This document shows, piece by piece, positions 16,519-25,273 of a stretch of 64,000 nucleotides of DNA. Under the pieces are notes generated by a model. The model did no database searches and had not been told where the DNA came from. It saw only the letters and a program-made list of their open reading frames with translations. The translations under genes were made by a program, and so were the position numbers. The first letter of the stretch is position 1; every line of letters starts with the position of its first letter. The DNA comes from Oscillospiraceae bacterium (GTDB lineage: Bacteria; Bacillota; Clostridia; Oscillospirales; Oscillospiraceae), in the NCBI GenBank assembly GCA_015068245.1, contig SVKU01000008.1, forward strand, positions 22,628 to 86,627. The letters are read 5' to 3'.

Positions 16519-18261
16519 TCATTCAAACTGAGAATAATACATTTTTGCGTATGTGCCGCCTTTATCCAGCAAAGAGCGGTGGTTGCCCTGCTCCACAACT
16601 CTGCCGTCGTCCATGACCAATATCAGGTCGGCGTTTTCGATGGTGGACAGGCGGTGAGCAATGACAAAGCAGGTTCTGCCTTCCATAAGGGCATACATGG
16701 CGTCCTGTATCTGCCGTTCCGTTCTTGTGTCCACGTTGGACGTGGCCTCGTCAAGAATCAGTATCTCCGACCGGGACAGCATAGCTCGTGCTATGGTGAT
16801 AAGCTGTTTCTGACCCTTGGAAAGATTTACGCCATCGTCTGAAATTTCGGTGTAATAGCCATTGGGCAGTCCCGAAATGTAATCGTGGATACCGGCAGCT
16901 TTGGCCGCTTCCATAACAGCTTCCTGTGTGGCATCGTCTCTGCCGTAGGCGATGTTGTCGAATATGGTGCCGCCAAACAGCCATGTGTCCTGCAGAACCA
17001 TGGTATAGCAAAGCCTCAAACTTTTTCTGGTAAGCTTTGTGATGTCAACACCGTCCAGGGTTATGCGTCCTTTTGAGGCATCGTAAAACCTCATAAGCAG
17101 GTTTATCAGCGTTGTTTTGCCCGCTCCGGTATGACCTACTATTGCCACCAGCTGACCGGGTTTGACCGACACGTTCATGTCGTGAAGTATCTCACGGCTT
17201 TCGTCATAGCTGAAGCTGAGGCCTTCCACCTCAACACCGCCCTGCACATCGGCAATCTCCACGGCATCGGGGTCGTCTGCCTTTTCGGGTTCTTCGTCAA
17301 TAACCGCAAACACACGCTCGGCAGCCGCCAGAGCTGACTGGATCTCGCTGATGATATTGGCAAGCTCATTGATGGGGCCGGAAAACTTCCTTGAATACAG
17401 TATGAAAGACGATACACTTCCAAGCGAAATAGTGCCAAACAGATAAAGCAGCGCACCCACAGTGGATATCAGCGTAAGGCTCAGGTTATTGATGAAGTTG
17501 ACACAGGGGCCTATCATGGAGCCGTAATACTCGGCCTTGTAATAGGCATCCACAGACTCGATATTCTTGGCTGCAAATCTGCCAAGGATGACCTCTTCCC
17601 TGCCGTAGGCCTTGATGGTTTTCTGGCCGGAGATGAGTTCCTCCGCCATGCCGTTCAATTCACCCAGTTTCTTTGAACGGGTGCGGAACAGAGGCTTGAT
17701 GTACTTTACTCTGGAAGATGTGAATATAAAGGTTATGGGCAGCGTTACCAAAAACACCACCAGCATGGCAGGTGCCAGATAAAGCATGCTGCAGAACGCT
17801 CCCACAACGGTTATAACCGTTGTACACACCTGGATAACATCGGTGGACAGTGAAGAATTGACCGTATCGATATCGTAGGATATACGGCTGATAAGGTCGC
17901 CTGCCTGGCGTGTGTCGAAATAGCTTACGGGCAGATCCAGCAGCTTGTCGAACACTTCCTTGCGCATTCTGAAAACGACCTTCTGGGTCAGGTTGATGAC
18001 TACCACGTTCATAAAGTAGGTCAGCAGAGCCGATGCTCCGTAGCACAGTATCATCAGCACGCAGTAGAAAATAACCTTTGTCATTATTACACTGCCGGGA
18101 CCGGGTTCAATGGCGTCTATGGCATAGCCCGTGAGCATGGGGCCAATGAGCGCCAGCACGTTGCTCATTACCGTCAGAGCTATGGCAGCGGCCAACAGGG
18201 CTTTATGCCTGCCAAGATAGCTCACCAGACGAAGAATGGTTTTCTTGTTCCAGTTTTTCAT
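16519..18261 (-). CDS. Heterodimeric ABC exporter subunit (TM288-like, intact catalytic Glu)
   Basis: This half-transporter has a six-helix transmembrane domain (residues about 1-320, including LGRHKALLAAAIALTVMSNV) and an ATPase domain. Walker A is GHTGAGKTTL at about 376-385, the signature is LSKGQKQL and the Walker B and switch sequence is ILILDEATSNVDTRTE with the catalytic Glu, then the H-loop VIAHRLSTI. The signature lacks the second Gly of LSGGQ. Its partner starts 4 bases into its own start codon (ATGA). In this family, such pairs form asymmetric exporters with one true and one degenerate nucleotide site. The substrate is unknown. Confidence 0.9.
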   Translation of the reverse strand: MKNWNKKTILRLVSYLGRHKALLAAAIALTVMSNVLALIGPMLTGYAIDAIEPGPGSVIMTKVIFYCVLMILCYGASALLTYFMNVVVINLTQKVVFRMRKEVFDKLLDLPVSYFDTRQAGDLISRISYDIDTVNSSLSTDVIQVCTTVITVVGAFCSMLYLAPAMLVVFLVTLPITFIFTSSRVKYIKPLFRTRSKKLGELNGMAEELISGQKTIKAYGREEVILGRFAAKNIESVDAYYKAEYYGSMIGPCVNFINNLSLTLISTVGALLYLFGTISLGSVSSFILYSRKFSGPINELANIISEIQSALAAAERVFAVIDEEPEKADDPDAVEIADVQGGVEVEGLSFSYDESREILHDMNVSVKPGQLVAIVGHTGAGKTTLINLLMRFYDASKGRITLDGVDITKLTRKSLRLCYTMVLQDTWLFGGTIFDNIAYGRDDATQEAVMEAAKAAGIHDYISGLPNGYYTEISDDGVNLSKGQKQLITIARAMLSRSEILILDEATSNVDTRTERQIQDAMYALMEGRTCFVIAHRLSTIENADLILVMDDGRVVEQGNHRSLLDKGGTYAKMYYSQFE

Positions 18262-19982
18262 GATACCATCGCCTCCCCCATCTGGATCTCATTGATCTCG
18301 GCGTACATGGGACAGGTTTCCAACAGCTGTTCATGGGTGCCGCTGCCGATTATTCTGCCTTCGTCCATAACAAGGATAAGCCCTGCAGAGCTGATGGAAC
18401 TGATACGCTGGGCAATGATAATAGTCGTCATCTCGCCCTTGCGTGAAGCTATTTCACGGCGAAGCTCAGCATCTGTCTTGTAGTCCAGCGCACTGGAACT
18501 GTCGTCCAGTATGAGTATTTCCGGATTTCCGGCCAAAGCTCTTGCTATAAGCATACGCTGTTTCTGACCGCCGGAAAAATTGTTGCCCTTGGCAGCAAGG
18601 TCGGCATCGAACCCCTTATCCAGTGCGGATATGAATTCCATGGCTCTTGCCCATTCGGCTGCCTTTTGAATATTCTCGTCGGAAATCTCACGTCCAAAGG
18701 CGATGTTCTCTCTTATGGGACCGGACATGAGGAAATCATTCTGGAACACCACACCGAACATGCTTCTGAGCCGTTCGGGCTGAATTCCCTTTACATCTTC
18801 ACCGTTAATTCGAACACTGCCGCTGTCCACATCGTAAAACCGCATAAGGAGGCTCATAAGGGTGGACTTTCCGCAGCCTGTCTTGCCGATAATGCCAAGA
18901 GTATCGCCCTTTTTCAGACTGAAGCTGATGTCGGACACGGCAGGCATTTGACCGTCGTAGGAAAAGCTGACGTTTTCAAAGTCTATATGGTTGCCCGTCT
19001 GCTTTACATCGGGTTGGGCAACAAACATTTCGTCGGTGCAGTCCAGCACTTCGCATATTCTGCGGGCAGATGCACAACCCTTGGAGAAGTTGGTAAACAT
19101 TCTGTTTATCATCATCAGTGAGTTGGAAATTATCGTAAAATAAGACGTAAACGCCACAATTTTACCAACCTGGCTCACTCCCAGATTTACACGCACCGCA
19201 CCCACAAGCACTATAAGAGTCAATGCACCGTACAGCACGATGTTCATGCCCGGGCTCATAACAGCCATGGTTATGCCGGCTTTCTTTTCACGGTTTACAA
19301 GCTCACCGTTGGTTTTATCAAACCTGCTCTTTTCGTAATCTGTGCGGGACAGCGCTTTGATAACACGGATACCGGAATAGTTCTCGCGAACTGTACGCAC
19401 AAGGTCGTCGGTGGCTTCCTGCTGTTTTGTGTACAGCGGGATACCCTTTTTCGACACCAGTATCAGAATGGCCGCCACCAAAGGCAGTGCCGCAACCATG
19501 ATAAGCGCCAGCACAGGCTCCATGATGAGAGTGATGCACACGCTGCCAATAAGCAAAATAGGCGCACGGACACCAAGGCGCTGCATCATGCCGGTCATAT
19601 GATGGACATTGTAGGTATCGGAAGTAAGGCGTGAGATGAGCGACGGTATTGAAAACTCGTCGGTTTTTCTTGCCGAAAGGGACAGTGTCTTTTTAAACAG
19701 GTCGTATCGTATATGTTCGGTGGTATCCCGTGCCACCTTGGACGCCATGCGGTTGGCAGCAATATTGGTGGTCACCGCCGCCACGGCACACAACAGCATC
19801 ATCACACCCCAGAACACTATCAGCCCCACATCTTTCTGCGGCACTACATCGTCTATCATATAAGACAGTATCCACGGCAGGCACAAATCCATAATGGTTC
19901 CGATGAATTTTATGATCAAACCCACGGCAATGCGCCCTTTATATGGGGTTATGTAGCTAAAGTATGTTTTCAAAGGCTGCAT
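18258..19982 (-). CDS. Heterodimeric ABC exporter subunit (TM287-like, degenerate Walker B)
   Basis: This 574-residue half-transporter has six membrane helices followed by an ATPase with Walker A GKTGCGKSTL, signature FSGGQKQR and Walker B ILILDDSSSALDYKTD, where the catalytic Glu is replaced by Asp. H-loop IIAQRISSI carries Gln in place of His, another mark of the degenerate site. It is the first gene of the pair, with ribosome site AAGGAAG before the ATG, and overlaps the second gene by 4 bases. Together they form a typical MdlAB or BmrCD-type exporter; the substrate cannot be told from sequence. Confidence 0.9.
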   Translation of the reverse strand: MQPLKTYFSYITPYKGRIAVGLIIKFIGTIMDLCLPWILSYMIDDVVPQKDVGLIVFWGVMMLLCAVAAVTTNIAANRMASKVARDTTEHIRYDLFKKTLSLSARKTDEFSIPSLISRLTSDTYNVHHMTGMMQRLGVRAPILLIGSVCITLIMEPVLALIMVAALPLVAAILILVSKKGIPLYTKQQEATDDLVRTVRENYSGIRVIKALSRTDYEKSRFDKTNGELVNREKKAGITMAVMSPGMNIVLYGALTLIVLVGAVRVNLGVSQVGKIVAFTSYFTIISNSLMMINRMFTNFSKGCASARRICEVLDCTDEMFVAQPDVKQTGNHIDFENVSFSYDGQMPAVSDISFSLKKGDTLGIIGKTGCGKSTLMSLLMRFYDVDSGSVRINGEDVKGIQPERLRSMFGVVFQNDFLMSGPIRENIAFGREISDENIQKAAEWARAMEFISALDKGFDADLAAKGNNFSGGQKQRMLIARALAGNPEILILDDSSSALDYKTDAELRREIASRKGEMTTIIIAQRISSISSAGLILVMDEGRIIGSGTHEQLLETCPMYAEINEIQMGEAMVS

Positions 19983-20068
19983 CTTCCTTTCTGTCGAATA
20001 CTCTCACAGATATTATACACTATTTTCGTTATTTTTTCATTATTTACTTTTTCTTTACAACTGTCCGG

Positions 20069-20097
20069 TTAACATTTTTTATAAGTTATGGTAAAAT
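20069..20097 (+). promoter_or_regulatory. Promoter for the ytvI-like gene
   Basis: TTAACA (20069-20074), a 17-bp spacer and TAAAAT (20092-20097) lie about 31 bases before the TTG start. Confidence 0.6.
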
Positions 20098-20128
20098 GAT
20101 TATATACTGAATTACAGGCGGTGATATT

Positions 20129-21301
20129 TTGCTTTCCCGCAAAGAACGAAGCTCCCTTTATCTTCGTCTTGGGTTGAGACTGATACTGTTTGCGGTCGCT
20201 GTGTGTGCCGCAGTGCTGCTGTTTCGTCCCACAATGAGCCTGCTGGGGCCTTTTGTGGCTGCACTGATAATCGCATGGCTGCTTAACCCCATCATTCGCG
20301 GTCTCAACCGCAAGCTGGCAACCTCACGAAGATTCCTTACATTCATTGTTGTCTTTCTGCTGCTGGCAATAGTTGCCACATTGCTGGTGCTGCTGGTCTA
20401 TCGTGTATGCGTGGAACTGGTAGACCTGGCAAAAAACTGGCAGGTTGTGTGGGATAATCTCCAACCTGCGCTCAACACCGTGGAGGGTCTTTACAGCAAC
20501 GTCAAAGGGTTCCTCCCTGCCACAGTCAACACCGCTTTCGACGACCTTGGCACAACCATCTCCACATGGATCAAAACCACTTTGGAGAACTATTCCTCCT
20601 CCATCGTTTCTGCCGCAGGCAGCTTTGCTTCAAGCATAGCCAGCGGTTTGATAGCCTTCGTTGTTTTCATTGCCGCAGCATACTTTGTCTCTGCCGACTA
20701 TCCCCGGATCCGTTGGAAATTCCGTCAGCATTTCGGCGGCAACAGCAAGTTTATGAAAACGCTCCAGGAAGCCACCGGTTCAGCCCTCGGCGGATATCTG
20801 AAAGCCCAGATAATCCTGTCCGGCACCGTGGCATTGATCGTATTTCTGGCACTTCTTATATGGCGGCAGAAATACGCTCTGGTCATTTCACTCCTCACCG
20901 GTCTGATAGACTTCATACCATTCTTCGGCAGCGGTATCGTTCTTATCCCCTGGGCTGTTGTCACCCTGTTTACCGGCAACATCACAAAAGGTATTTTCCT
21001 GTTGGCTCTTTCTTTTGTATGCTTCCTGTTCCGCAAGCTGGCTGAGCCAAAGGTAGTTGGCAATCACACCGGTCTGTCGTCCCTGATGTCCCTCATCAGC
21101 ATTTATGTGGGTATGAAAGTTGCCGGCGTTATCGGTATGATATTCATGCCTGTGGTGTTCATGGTGGTTATTACCATGTACAATGTGGGTACTTTCGAAA
21201 ACTGTATTTTAGACATCAAAACAGCTGTTTTGGATATTCACAAGATGCTTGCCATTCCCGAAAGCGAACGTGCCCTGTTTGAAAAGGATAAAGACAAATA
21301 A
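20129..21301 (+). CDS. AI-2E transporter-superfamily membrane protein, YtvI-like
   Basis: This 390-residue membrane protein has the AI-2E-family pattern: paired N-terminal helices (LILFAVAVCAAVLLFRP, then LLGPFVAALIIAWLLNPII), a long soluble region (residues about 100-170), then VVFIAAAYFVSADYPRIRWK, LGGYLKAQIILSGTVALIVF and the conserved LLTGLIDFIPFFGSGIVLIPW. The YtvI branch is found in spore-formers, but its role is not firmly established; a role as a transporter of an autoinducer is only one possibility for the superfamily. The TTG start follows ggcggtga. It is a single-gene unit ending in a palindromic terminator. Confidence 0.82.
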   Translation: MLSRKERSSLYLRLGLRLILFAVAVCAAVLLFRPTMSLLGPFVAALIIAWLLNPIIRGLNRKLATSRRFLTFIVVFLLLAIVATLLVLLVYRVCVELVDLAKNWQVVWDNLQPALNTVEGLYSNVKGFLPATVNTAFDDLGTTISTWIKTTLENYSSSIVSAAGSFASSIASGLIAFVVFIAAAYFVSADYPRIRWKFRQHFGGNSKFMKTLQEATGSALGGYLKAQIILSGTVALIVFLALLIWRQKYALVISLLTGLIDFIPFFGSGIVLIPWAVVTLFTGNITKGIFLLALSFVCFLFRKLAEPKVVGNHTGLSSLMSLISIYVGMKVAGVIGMIFMPVVFMVVITMYNVGTFENCILDIKTAVLDIHKMLAIPESERALFEKDKDK

Positions 21302-21302
21302 A

Positions 21303-21336
21303 AATATTCCCATCTGCAGCTGCAGATGGGAATATT
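21303..21336. terminator. Palindromic bidirectional terminator
   Basis: A perfect 34-bp palindrome, centred on the GC at 21319-21320 and starting AATATTCCCATCTGCA, is followed by GCTTTT. It separates the convergent ytvI-like and vanW-like genes. Confidence 0.7.
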
Positions 21337-21344
21337 GCTTTTAA

Positions 21345-22502
21345 TCAGAATCTTGAGGTTGTGTACCAGTCCAGTTTACCGTTAATGTAGCGGTAGCCAT
21401 AGTATATTCCGTCTTTGTAGTATGATCCAACGTATGTTTTGGGTTTTTGATACGTGCCGTCCGTCCAAAAGTAAATGGTTACGGTGCCGGCTTCCAGATT
21501 TACATCGGAGGTGATCTTAACCGCTACGCCCAGGTCGTTTCTGAACTTCAAATCCTGCCTACCATAAAGTATGGCCGAATCCAGTCCCTTGTCGATATAA
21601 TCCACCGACAGGGTATGCTGATGACGCTCGGTTATGGTCATTCCCGCATTAAGAGCAGCCACAAAGATTGTGGTTGAAGCCTGACAGATACCGCCGCCGA
21701 TACCTTTCTGCATTCCGCCGCCCATAATGATATAGCCTTCACGGAACCCTCTGTTCCATGTGCGTCTGCCGACCACCTCATTGAAGGAAAAAGTTTCTCC
21801 CGGAGCAAGGACAGTTCCGTTCACAAACCCATCTGCCGCCACTTCAATGTTGGTGTTTCTGTCCGTATCTTCCACAGGGAAGGAAGTGGTGCAGATGCCG
21901 ATAAGCTGACCAAACTCAGACAAATCGGGAATTTTGGTATTATCCATCACTGTTCGCAGGATAGCCGCAAACTGGCTTTTTGTGATGGCCATATTGGGCG
22001 CAAAGCAGTTGCCTGTCTGCATGTATTCAGGTATGTACCCCTTGGAATAAAAAGTGTTGACGGCGTCCGTATTGGTTATATATCCATAATCAGTCCAGCC
22101 GGGAGCTTTTCCCGAAGGGCTCATGCGGTACAGCTTATACAGCATCACCACCGCTTCCTGACGGCTGATAAACCTGTCGGGCTGGCAGGAAATGCCTGAC
22201 GGAACGTAAACTACTCCACCGGCTGCCAGCCTTGCAATAGCTCCGGCAGCTTCGGAATTCCTGTCGATATCCTCATAAGCAACCACACTTTCGGGATAAC
22301 GTACCACTCTGTCCATCATTACTGCCGCATCAGCAAGGGTGAGCTTGTCGTCCGGGCCAAAGCTTAAAACATCTCCGTCGATTATCCCCGCATCTATAAG
22401 GGGTCTGACTTCGTCCATCCAGTTGTAGTACGCCGCAAAGGCCGGAACGGAAAGCAGCAATGCCGCAGCAAGTAACAGGCTCAGTATTCTTATGGTTCTC
22501 AT
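21345..22502 (-). CDS. SLH-repeat plus VanW-domain surface protein
   Basis: The 385-residue protein has a signal peptide (LSLLLAAALLLSVPAFA), then three S-layer-homology-like repeats between residues about 25 and 185 (DEVRPLIDAGIIDGDVLSF, then IARLAAGGVVYVPSG and FYSKGYIPEYMQ with KSQFAAILRTVM). The C-terminal half is a VanW domain (FNEVVGRRTWNRGFREGYII, then GGGICQASTTIFVAAL and the HQHTLSVDYI region). SLH repeats bind cell-wall polymer; VanW domains occur in cell-surface proteins but their function is not established. The start ATG at 22502 has GGGAG 8 bases before it. It is convergent with the ytvI-like gene. Confidence 0.88.
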   Translation of the reverse strand: MRTIRILSLLLAAALLLSVPAFAAYYNWMDEVRPLIDAGIIDGDVLSFGPDDKLTLADAAVMMDRVVRYPESVVAYEDIDRNSEAAGAIARLAAGGVVYVPSGISCQPDRFISRQEAVVMLYKLYRMSPSGKAPGWTDYGYITNTDAVNTFYSKGYIPEYMQTGNCFAPNMAITKSQFAAILRTVMDNTKIPDLSEFGQLIGICTTSFPVEDTDRNTNIEVAADGFVNGTVLAPGETFSFNEVVGRRTWNRGFREGYIIMGGGMQKGIGGGICQASTTIFVAALNAGMTITERHQHTLSVDYIDKGLDSAILYGRQDLKFRNDLGVAVKITSDVNLEAGTVTIYFWTDGTYQKPKTYVGSYYKDGIYYGYRYINGKLDWYTTSRF

Positions 22503-22624
22503 AGTCATCACTCCCGGTGCATTTTCTGCCATAATATCACAAAAATCTAAAGGGTTCAACATTATCTATCGCGTTGTAGGGTCTCCCTGACCCCTGCCCC
22601 CTGATTCCTGATCCCTGATCCCTA

Positions 22625-22665
22625 AAAAAGGCCGGAAACAGCCAATGCTGTTTCCGGCCTTTTTT
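22625..22665 (-). terminator. Terminator after the flavoenzyme gene
   Basis: An 18-bp stem, aaaaaggccggaaacagc (22625-22642) with 22647-22664, has a CAAT loop and flanking A and T runs. It begins at the stop codon of the flavoenzyme gene on the minus strand. Confidence 0.9.
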
Positions 22666-22666
22666 C

Positions 22667-24754
22667 TTATACCATGGAAGCGATAGACCAGGAGCTTCTC
22701 ATGACCTTGGCAATGTTGCCTTCGCCGTCACCTGCGGCGTCACCGCAGATGTAGAACTCGGGAGCTGCGCCATAGTATGCCAGAGCTTCTTCCTGACGGG
22801 GATTCAGGCCACCGGAGATAACAACACTGTCTACCTCGATGGACTTTTCAATGCCCTTGTGGTTTACATAACTCAACTTACCGTCTGCAAACCCGATGGT
22901 GGTGCAGCCGGTTTTGCGTTTCAGACCGTGATAGCCAACTGCAGGCAGGTTGTAGTGGACACGCTGTGCAGAGGGTGCCAGGGTGTTCTTACGGGTCAGA
23001 ACGGTTACGTCACGGTCATTTTCGGCTATGTACATACCGGTTTCGCAGCCGATCTCACTGCCGCCGACAACAGCAACTTTCTTGCCCAGCTTATCCACAT
23101 TGCCGAATACGGAAATGGGAGTGAATACGTTGGCTGCAAGGCTGCCGTCGGGATTTACCAAACCGGGAATATCGGGAATATTGGGTTCGGCACCGTTGGC
23201 AACGATAACGGTATCAAAACCTTCTGCTTTTATTTCATCGACGGTGGGAGTTTTGCCAAGGCGGACATCAACGCCCTTCTTGCCGCACTGATATACCAAC
23301 CAATCCTTAAAGTCCTTGATGGTCCATTTGAATGTGGCGTAATCAGCGTGGATAAGCTGACCGCCAAGGACGGCTTCACGCTCGAACAGGACTACCTTGT
23401 GGCCTCTGTCGATAAGGTTGATGGCAGCGTTCATGCCTGCGGGACCGCCGCCGATAACAGCAACTTTCTTGACTTTGTCGGCAGGCTTGAACAGACGCTC
23501 GGTCATATGGTCAACACCGATGGTGGGGTTGACTGAGCAGAAAGAGATCCAGGGGCCGGTCATGGAAGCACCATGACACTTGTTGCAGCGGATACAGGGA
23601 ACCACATCATCGCCACGGCCTTCGGTGAGCTTTTTGGTGTAATCGTGGTCGGCAATATAGGCACGGGCAGCGGCCATCATGTCCATCTTGCCTTCTGCGA
23701 TCCACTGTTCTGCCAGGTCGGGATCCTGCAGACCGCCGATGGGAGCGGTAAGGATCTTGGCTCCGGACTTCTTGACAGCTTCGGAAACTTCAAGAGTTAC
23801 GGGGATCTTGGTGGAGTTGAAGGTGGTGGGGTGAGCTTCATCGCCGTCACCGCCACGGATCTGGAGGATATCAACCTTGCCCTCTGCCAGTTTGGCGAAA
23901 GCAACGGTATCTTCGATGGTTATGCCGCCGGGAGCTTCTTTGCCGGACATAAGGACTTCGATGATGAAGTCTTCGCCCAGTTCTTTCTTAACAGCTTCGC
24001 AGATAGCCAGGGGGAATCTTGCACGGTTTTCGATGCTGCCGCCGTATTCGTCGGTACGCTTGTTGCACAGGGGGCTGAGGAACTGAGCGCACAGGGGGCC
24101 CTGATATGCCATATGGAAGGAAGCACCGTCGAAACCGATATCTTTCCAGTATTTGCAGTCCTTGACCACCTGCTTGATGATGTCCTGCATGATTTCGGGA
24201 GTAACGGCTTTCTTTTTGCCGCCGCCCATCATGGCCATCATTTCTTCCATCATCTTTTTCTTATCCTCTTCGGACATATCTTCGTCCATAGGAGGACCCA
24301 TCATACCGCCGCCGGGAGCGATATCATCGTCTTCCTCACCGGGGCCGCCGGGAGGAGGACCCATCATCATGCCGCCACCGCCTTCGCTGTCGCAAACACC
24401 GTAACCGGCGGGAGCAACTGCATTGACAGCGATGGTTGCCTTGGCACCGTACATATGGATGACTTCGCAGTACAGAGCCAGAGAGTTCTCGACTGCGGGA
24501 TCCTTGATGTTGAACATGGGGAAATGAGCGCCGTCACCGCGGCTCTCACGCTGCTTGAGATTGGTCCAGTTGCCGATTGTAACGATGGCTGCGTTTTTGG
24601 CTATCTGTGCCTGATACAGCATAATGGGATCGTTGGGCCAGTTTTCGGGGCCTTGCAGGAAGTGAGGCAAACCGTTGGAGGAAAGCAGCCTGTTTTTCAG
24701 AACCACGTTTTTGCCGATTCTGACAGGCTTGAGCAGATTTTCATACTTTGCCAT
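22667..24754 (-). CDS. Old-yellow-enzyme/FeS flavoprotein reductase with a low-complexity insert
   Basis: This 695-residue enzyme belongs to the family of 2,4-dienoyl-CoA reductase, 2-enoate reductase and trimethylamine dehydrogenase. It has an FMN TIM barrel (LLKPVRIGKNVVLKNRLL, then NKRTDEYGGSIENRARFP), a [4Fe-4S] motif with C-x2-C-x2-C-x12-C (CIRCNKC followed by ISFCSVNP) and an FAD/NAD domain with VAVIGGGPAGMNAA. Residues about 121-182 are a Gly/Met/Pro/Asp-rich insert in the barrel loop where relatives have a short PS/PR segment. The active-site pair usually read H-x-x-H or H-x-x-N is HMAY here (residues 214-217). The start ATG at 24754 is preceded by aaagga. The substrate is unknown; enoates, unsaturated steroids or aromatic acids are possible. 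Confidence 0.9.
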   Translation of the reverse strand: MAKYENLLKPVRIGKNVVLKNRLLSSNGLPHFLQGPENWPNDPIMLYQAQIAKNAAIVTIGNWTNLKQRESRGDGAHFPMFNIKDPAVENSLALYCEVIHMYGAKATIAVNAVAPAGYGVCDSEGGGGMMMGPPPGGPGEEDDDIAPGGGMMGPPMDEDMSEEDKKKMMEEMMAMMGGGKKKAVTPEIMQDIIKQVVKDCKYWKDIGFDGASFHMAYQGPLCAQFLSPLCNKRTDEYGGSIENRARFPLAICEAVKKELGEDFIIEVLMSGKEAPGGITIEDTVAFAKLAEGKVDILQIRGGDGDEAHPTTFNSTKIPVTLEVSEAVKKSGAKILTAPIGGLQDPDLAEQWIAEGKMDMMAAARAYIADHDYTKKLTEGRGDDVVPCIRCNKCHGASMTGPWISFCSVNPTIGVDHMTERLFKPADKVKKVAVIGGGPAGMNAAINLIDRGHKVVLFEREAVLGGQLIHADYATFKWTIKDFKDWLVYQCGKKGVDVRLGKTPTVDEIKAEGFDTVIVANGAEPNIPDIPGLVNPDGSLAANVFTPISVFGNVDKLGKKVAVVGGSEIGCETGMYIAENDRDVTVLTRKNTLAPSAQRVHYNLPAVGYHGLKRKTGCTTIGFADGKLSYVNHKGIEKSIEVDSVVISGGLNPRQEEALAYYGAAPEFYICGDAAGDGEGNIAKVMRSSWSIASMV

Positions 24755-24798
24755 TTTTCTTTTCCTTTCTTTCTTCATTAATTGTTTGAACGCTAATT

Positions 24799-24827
24799 AT
24801 TATAGCACATTGAATCCCATCACGCAA
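24799..24827 (-). promoter_or_regulatory. Promoter for the flavoenzyme gene
   Basis: TTGCGT (24822-24827), a 17-bp spacer and TATAAT (24799-24804) on the minus strand lie 45 bases upstream of the start codon. Confidence 0.65.
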
Positions 24828-24839
24828 CGATTAAGTGCT

Positions 24840-25200
24840 TTGCTGCGTACTTAACCTACGCTGTGCAGCACAAGGAACTTACGTATTGGCTTTGTCGGAA
24901 GTTCGCTGGATGCCCTGCGGCGCACAAAGTACAAGAAGGAATGCAGGAGGACGATTGAAGCCCGGTCGTGGTTGGCAAGAGACATTTCCTTCTCAAGCGT
25001 GAGCGTCCTTTCTTTTTTAGCCCGGGCGCGGACCTTTTTCTTTCCCAAGACGGAAAGAAAAAGGGGGGCGCATACTCCAGTGCGCATAGCACTTGCAAAC
25101 CAGTATAAAGTCCGGTTCCCGAAGGGAACATCCTGTGCGGAAATGTGCGTAACAAGCGGCGGGAGCAAGCCCCCGCCTTACAATATAACTCCCCTGTCAT
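24840..25200. other. Non-coding gap with repeat fragments
   Basis: About 400 bases without a convincing gene. The centre (24880-25130) carries open frames in several registers but no ribosome site or recognisable domain, and a string of Arg/Lys-rich readings on the minus strand. Module GGCGGGAGCAAGCCCCCGCC of the window's repeat family lies at about 25158-25177, and an inverted pair CCGGTTCCCGAAGGGAACATC is at about 25112-25131. It is probably a degraded or repeat-derived spacer. Confidence 0.4.
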
Positions 25201-25239
25201 TTTGAGAAATCCCCAGTCCCTATAACCTCCCCCCTAATT

Positions 25240-25269
25240 AAAAAATCTCCGCCGAAGCGGAGATTTTTT
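25240..25269 (-). terminator. Terminator of the oligopeptide transporter operon
   Basis: A 13-bp stem, aaaaaatctccgc (25240-25252) with 25257-25269, has a CGAA tetraloop and A/T-rich arms that act as the U-tract. It lies just past the binding-protein stop codon. Confidence 0.9.
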
Positions 25270-25273
25270 AATT

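Noticed and set aside
23573..24781. A 402-residue frame opposite the flavoenzyme
   Set aside because: Shadow frame of a strongly codon-biased gene; low-complexity His/Gly composition is the complement of the Met/Gly/Pro insert.
24856..25200. Arg/Lys-rich frames of about 105-114 residues on the minus strand before the peptide transporter
   Set aside because: No ribosome site, no domain, and the region overlaps a repeat module; left as an unassigned gap.
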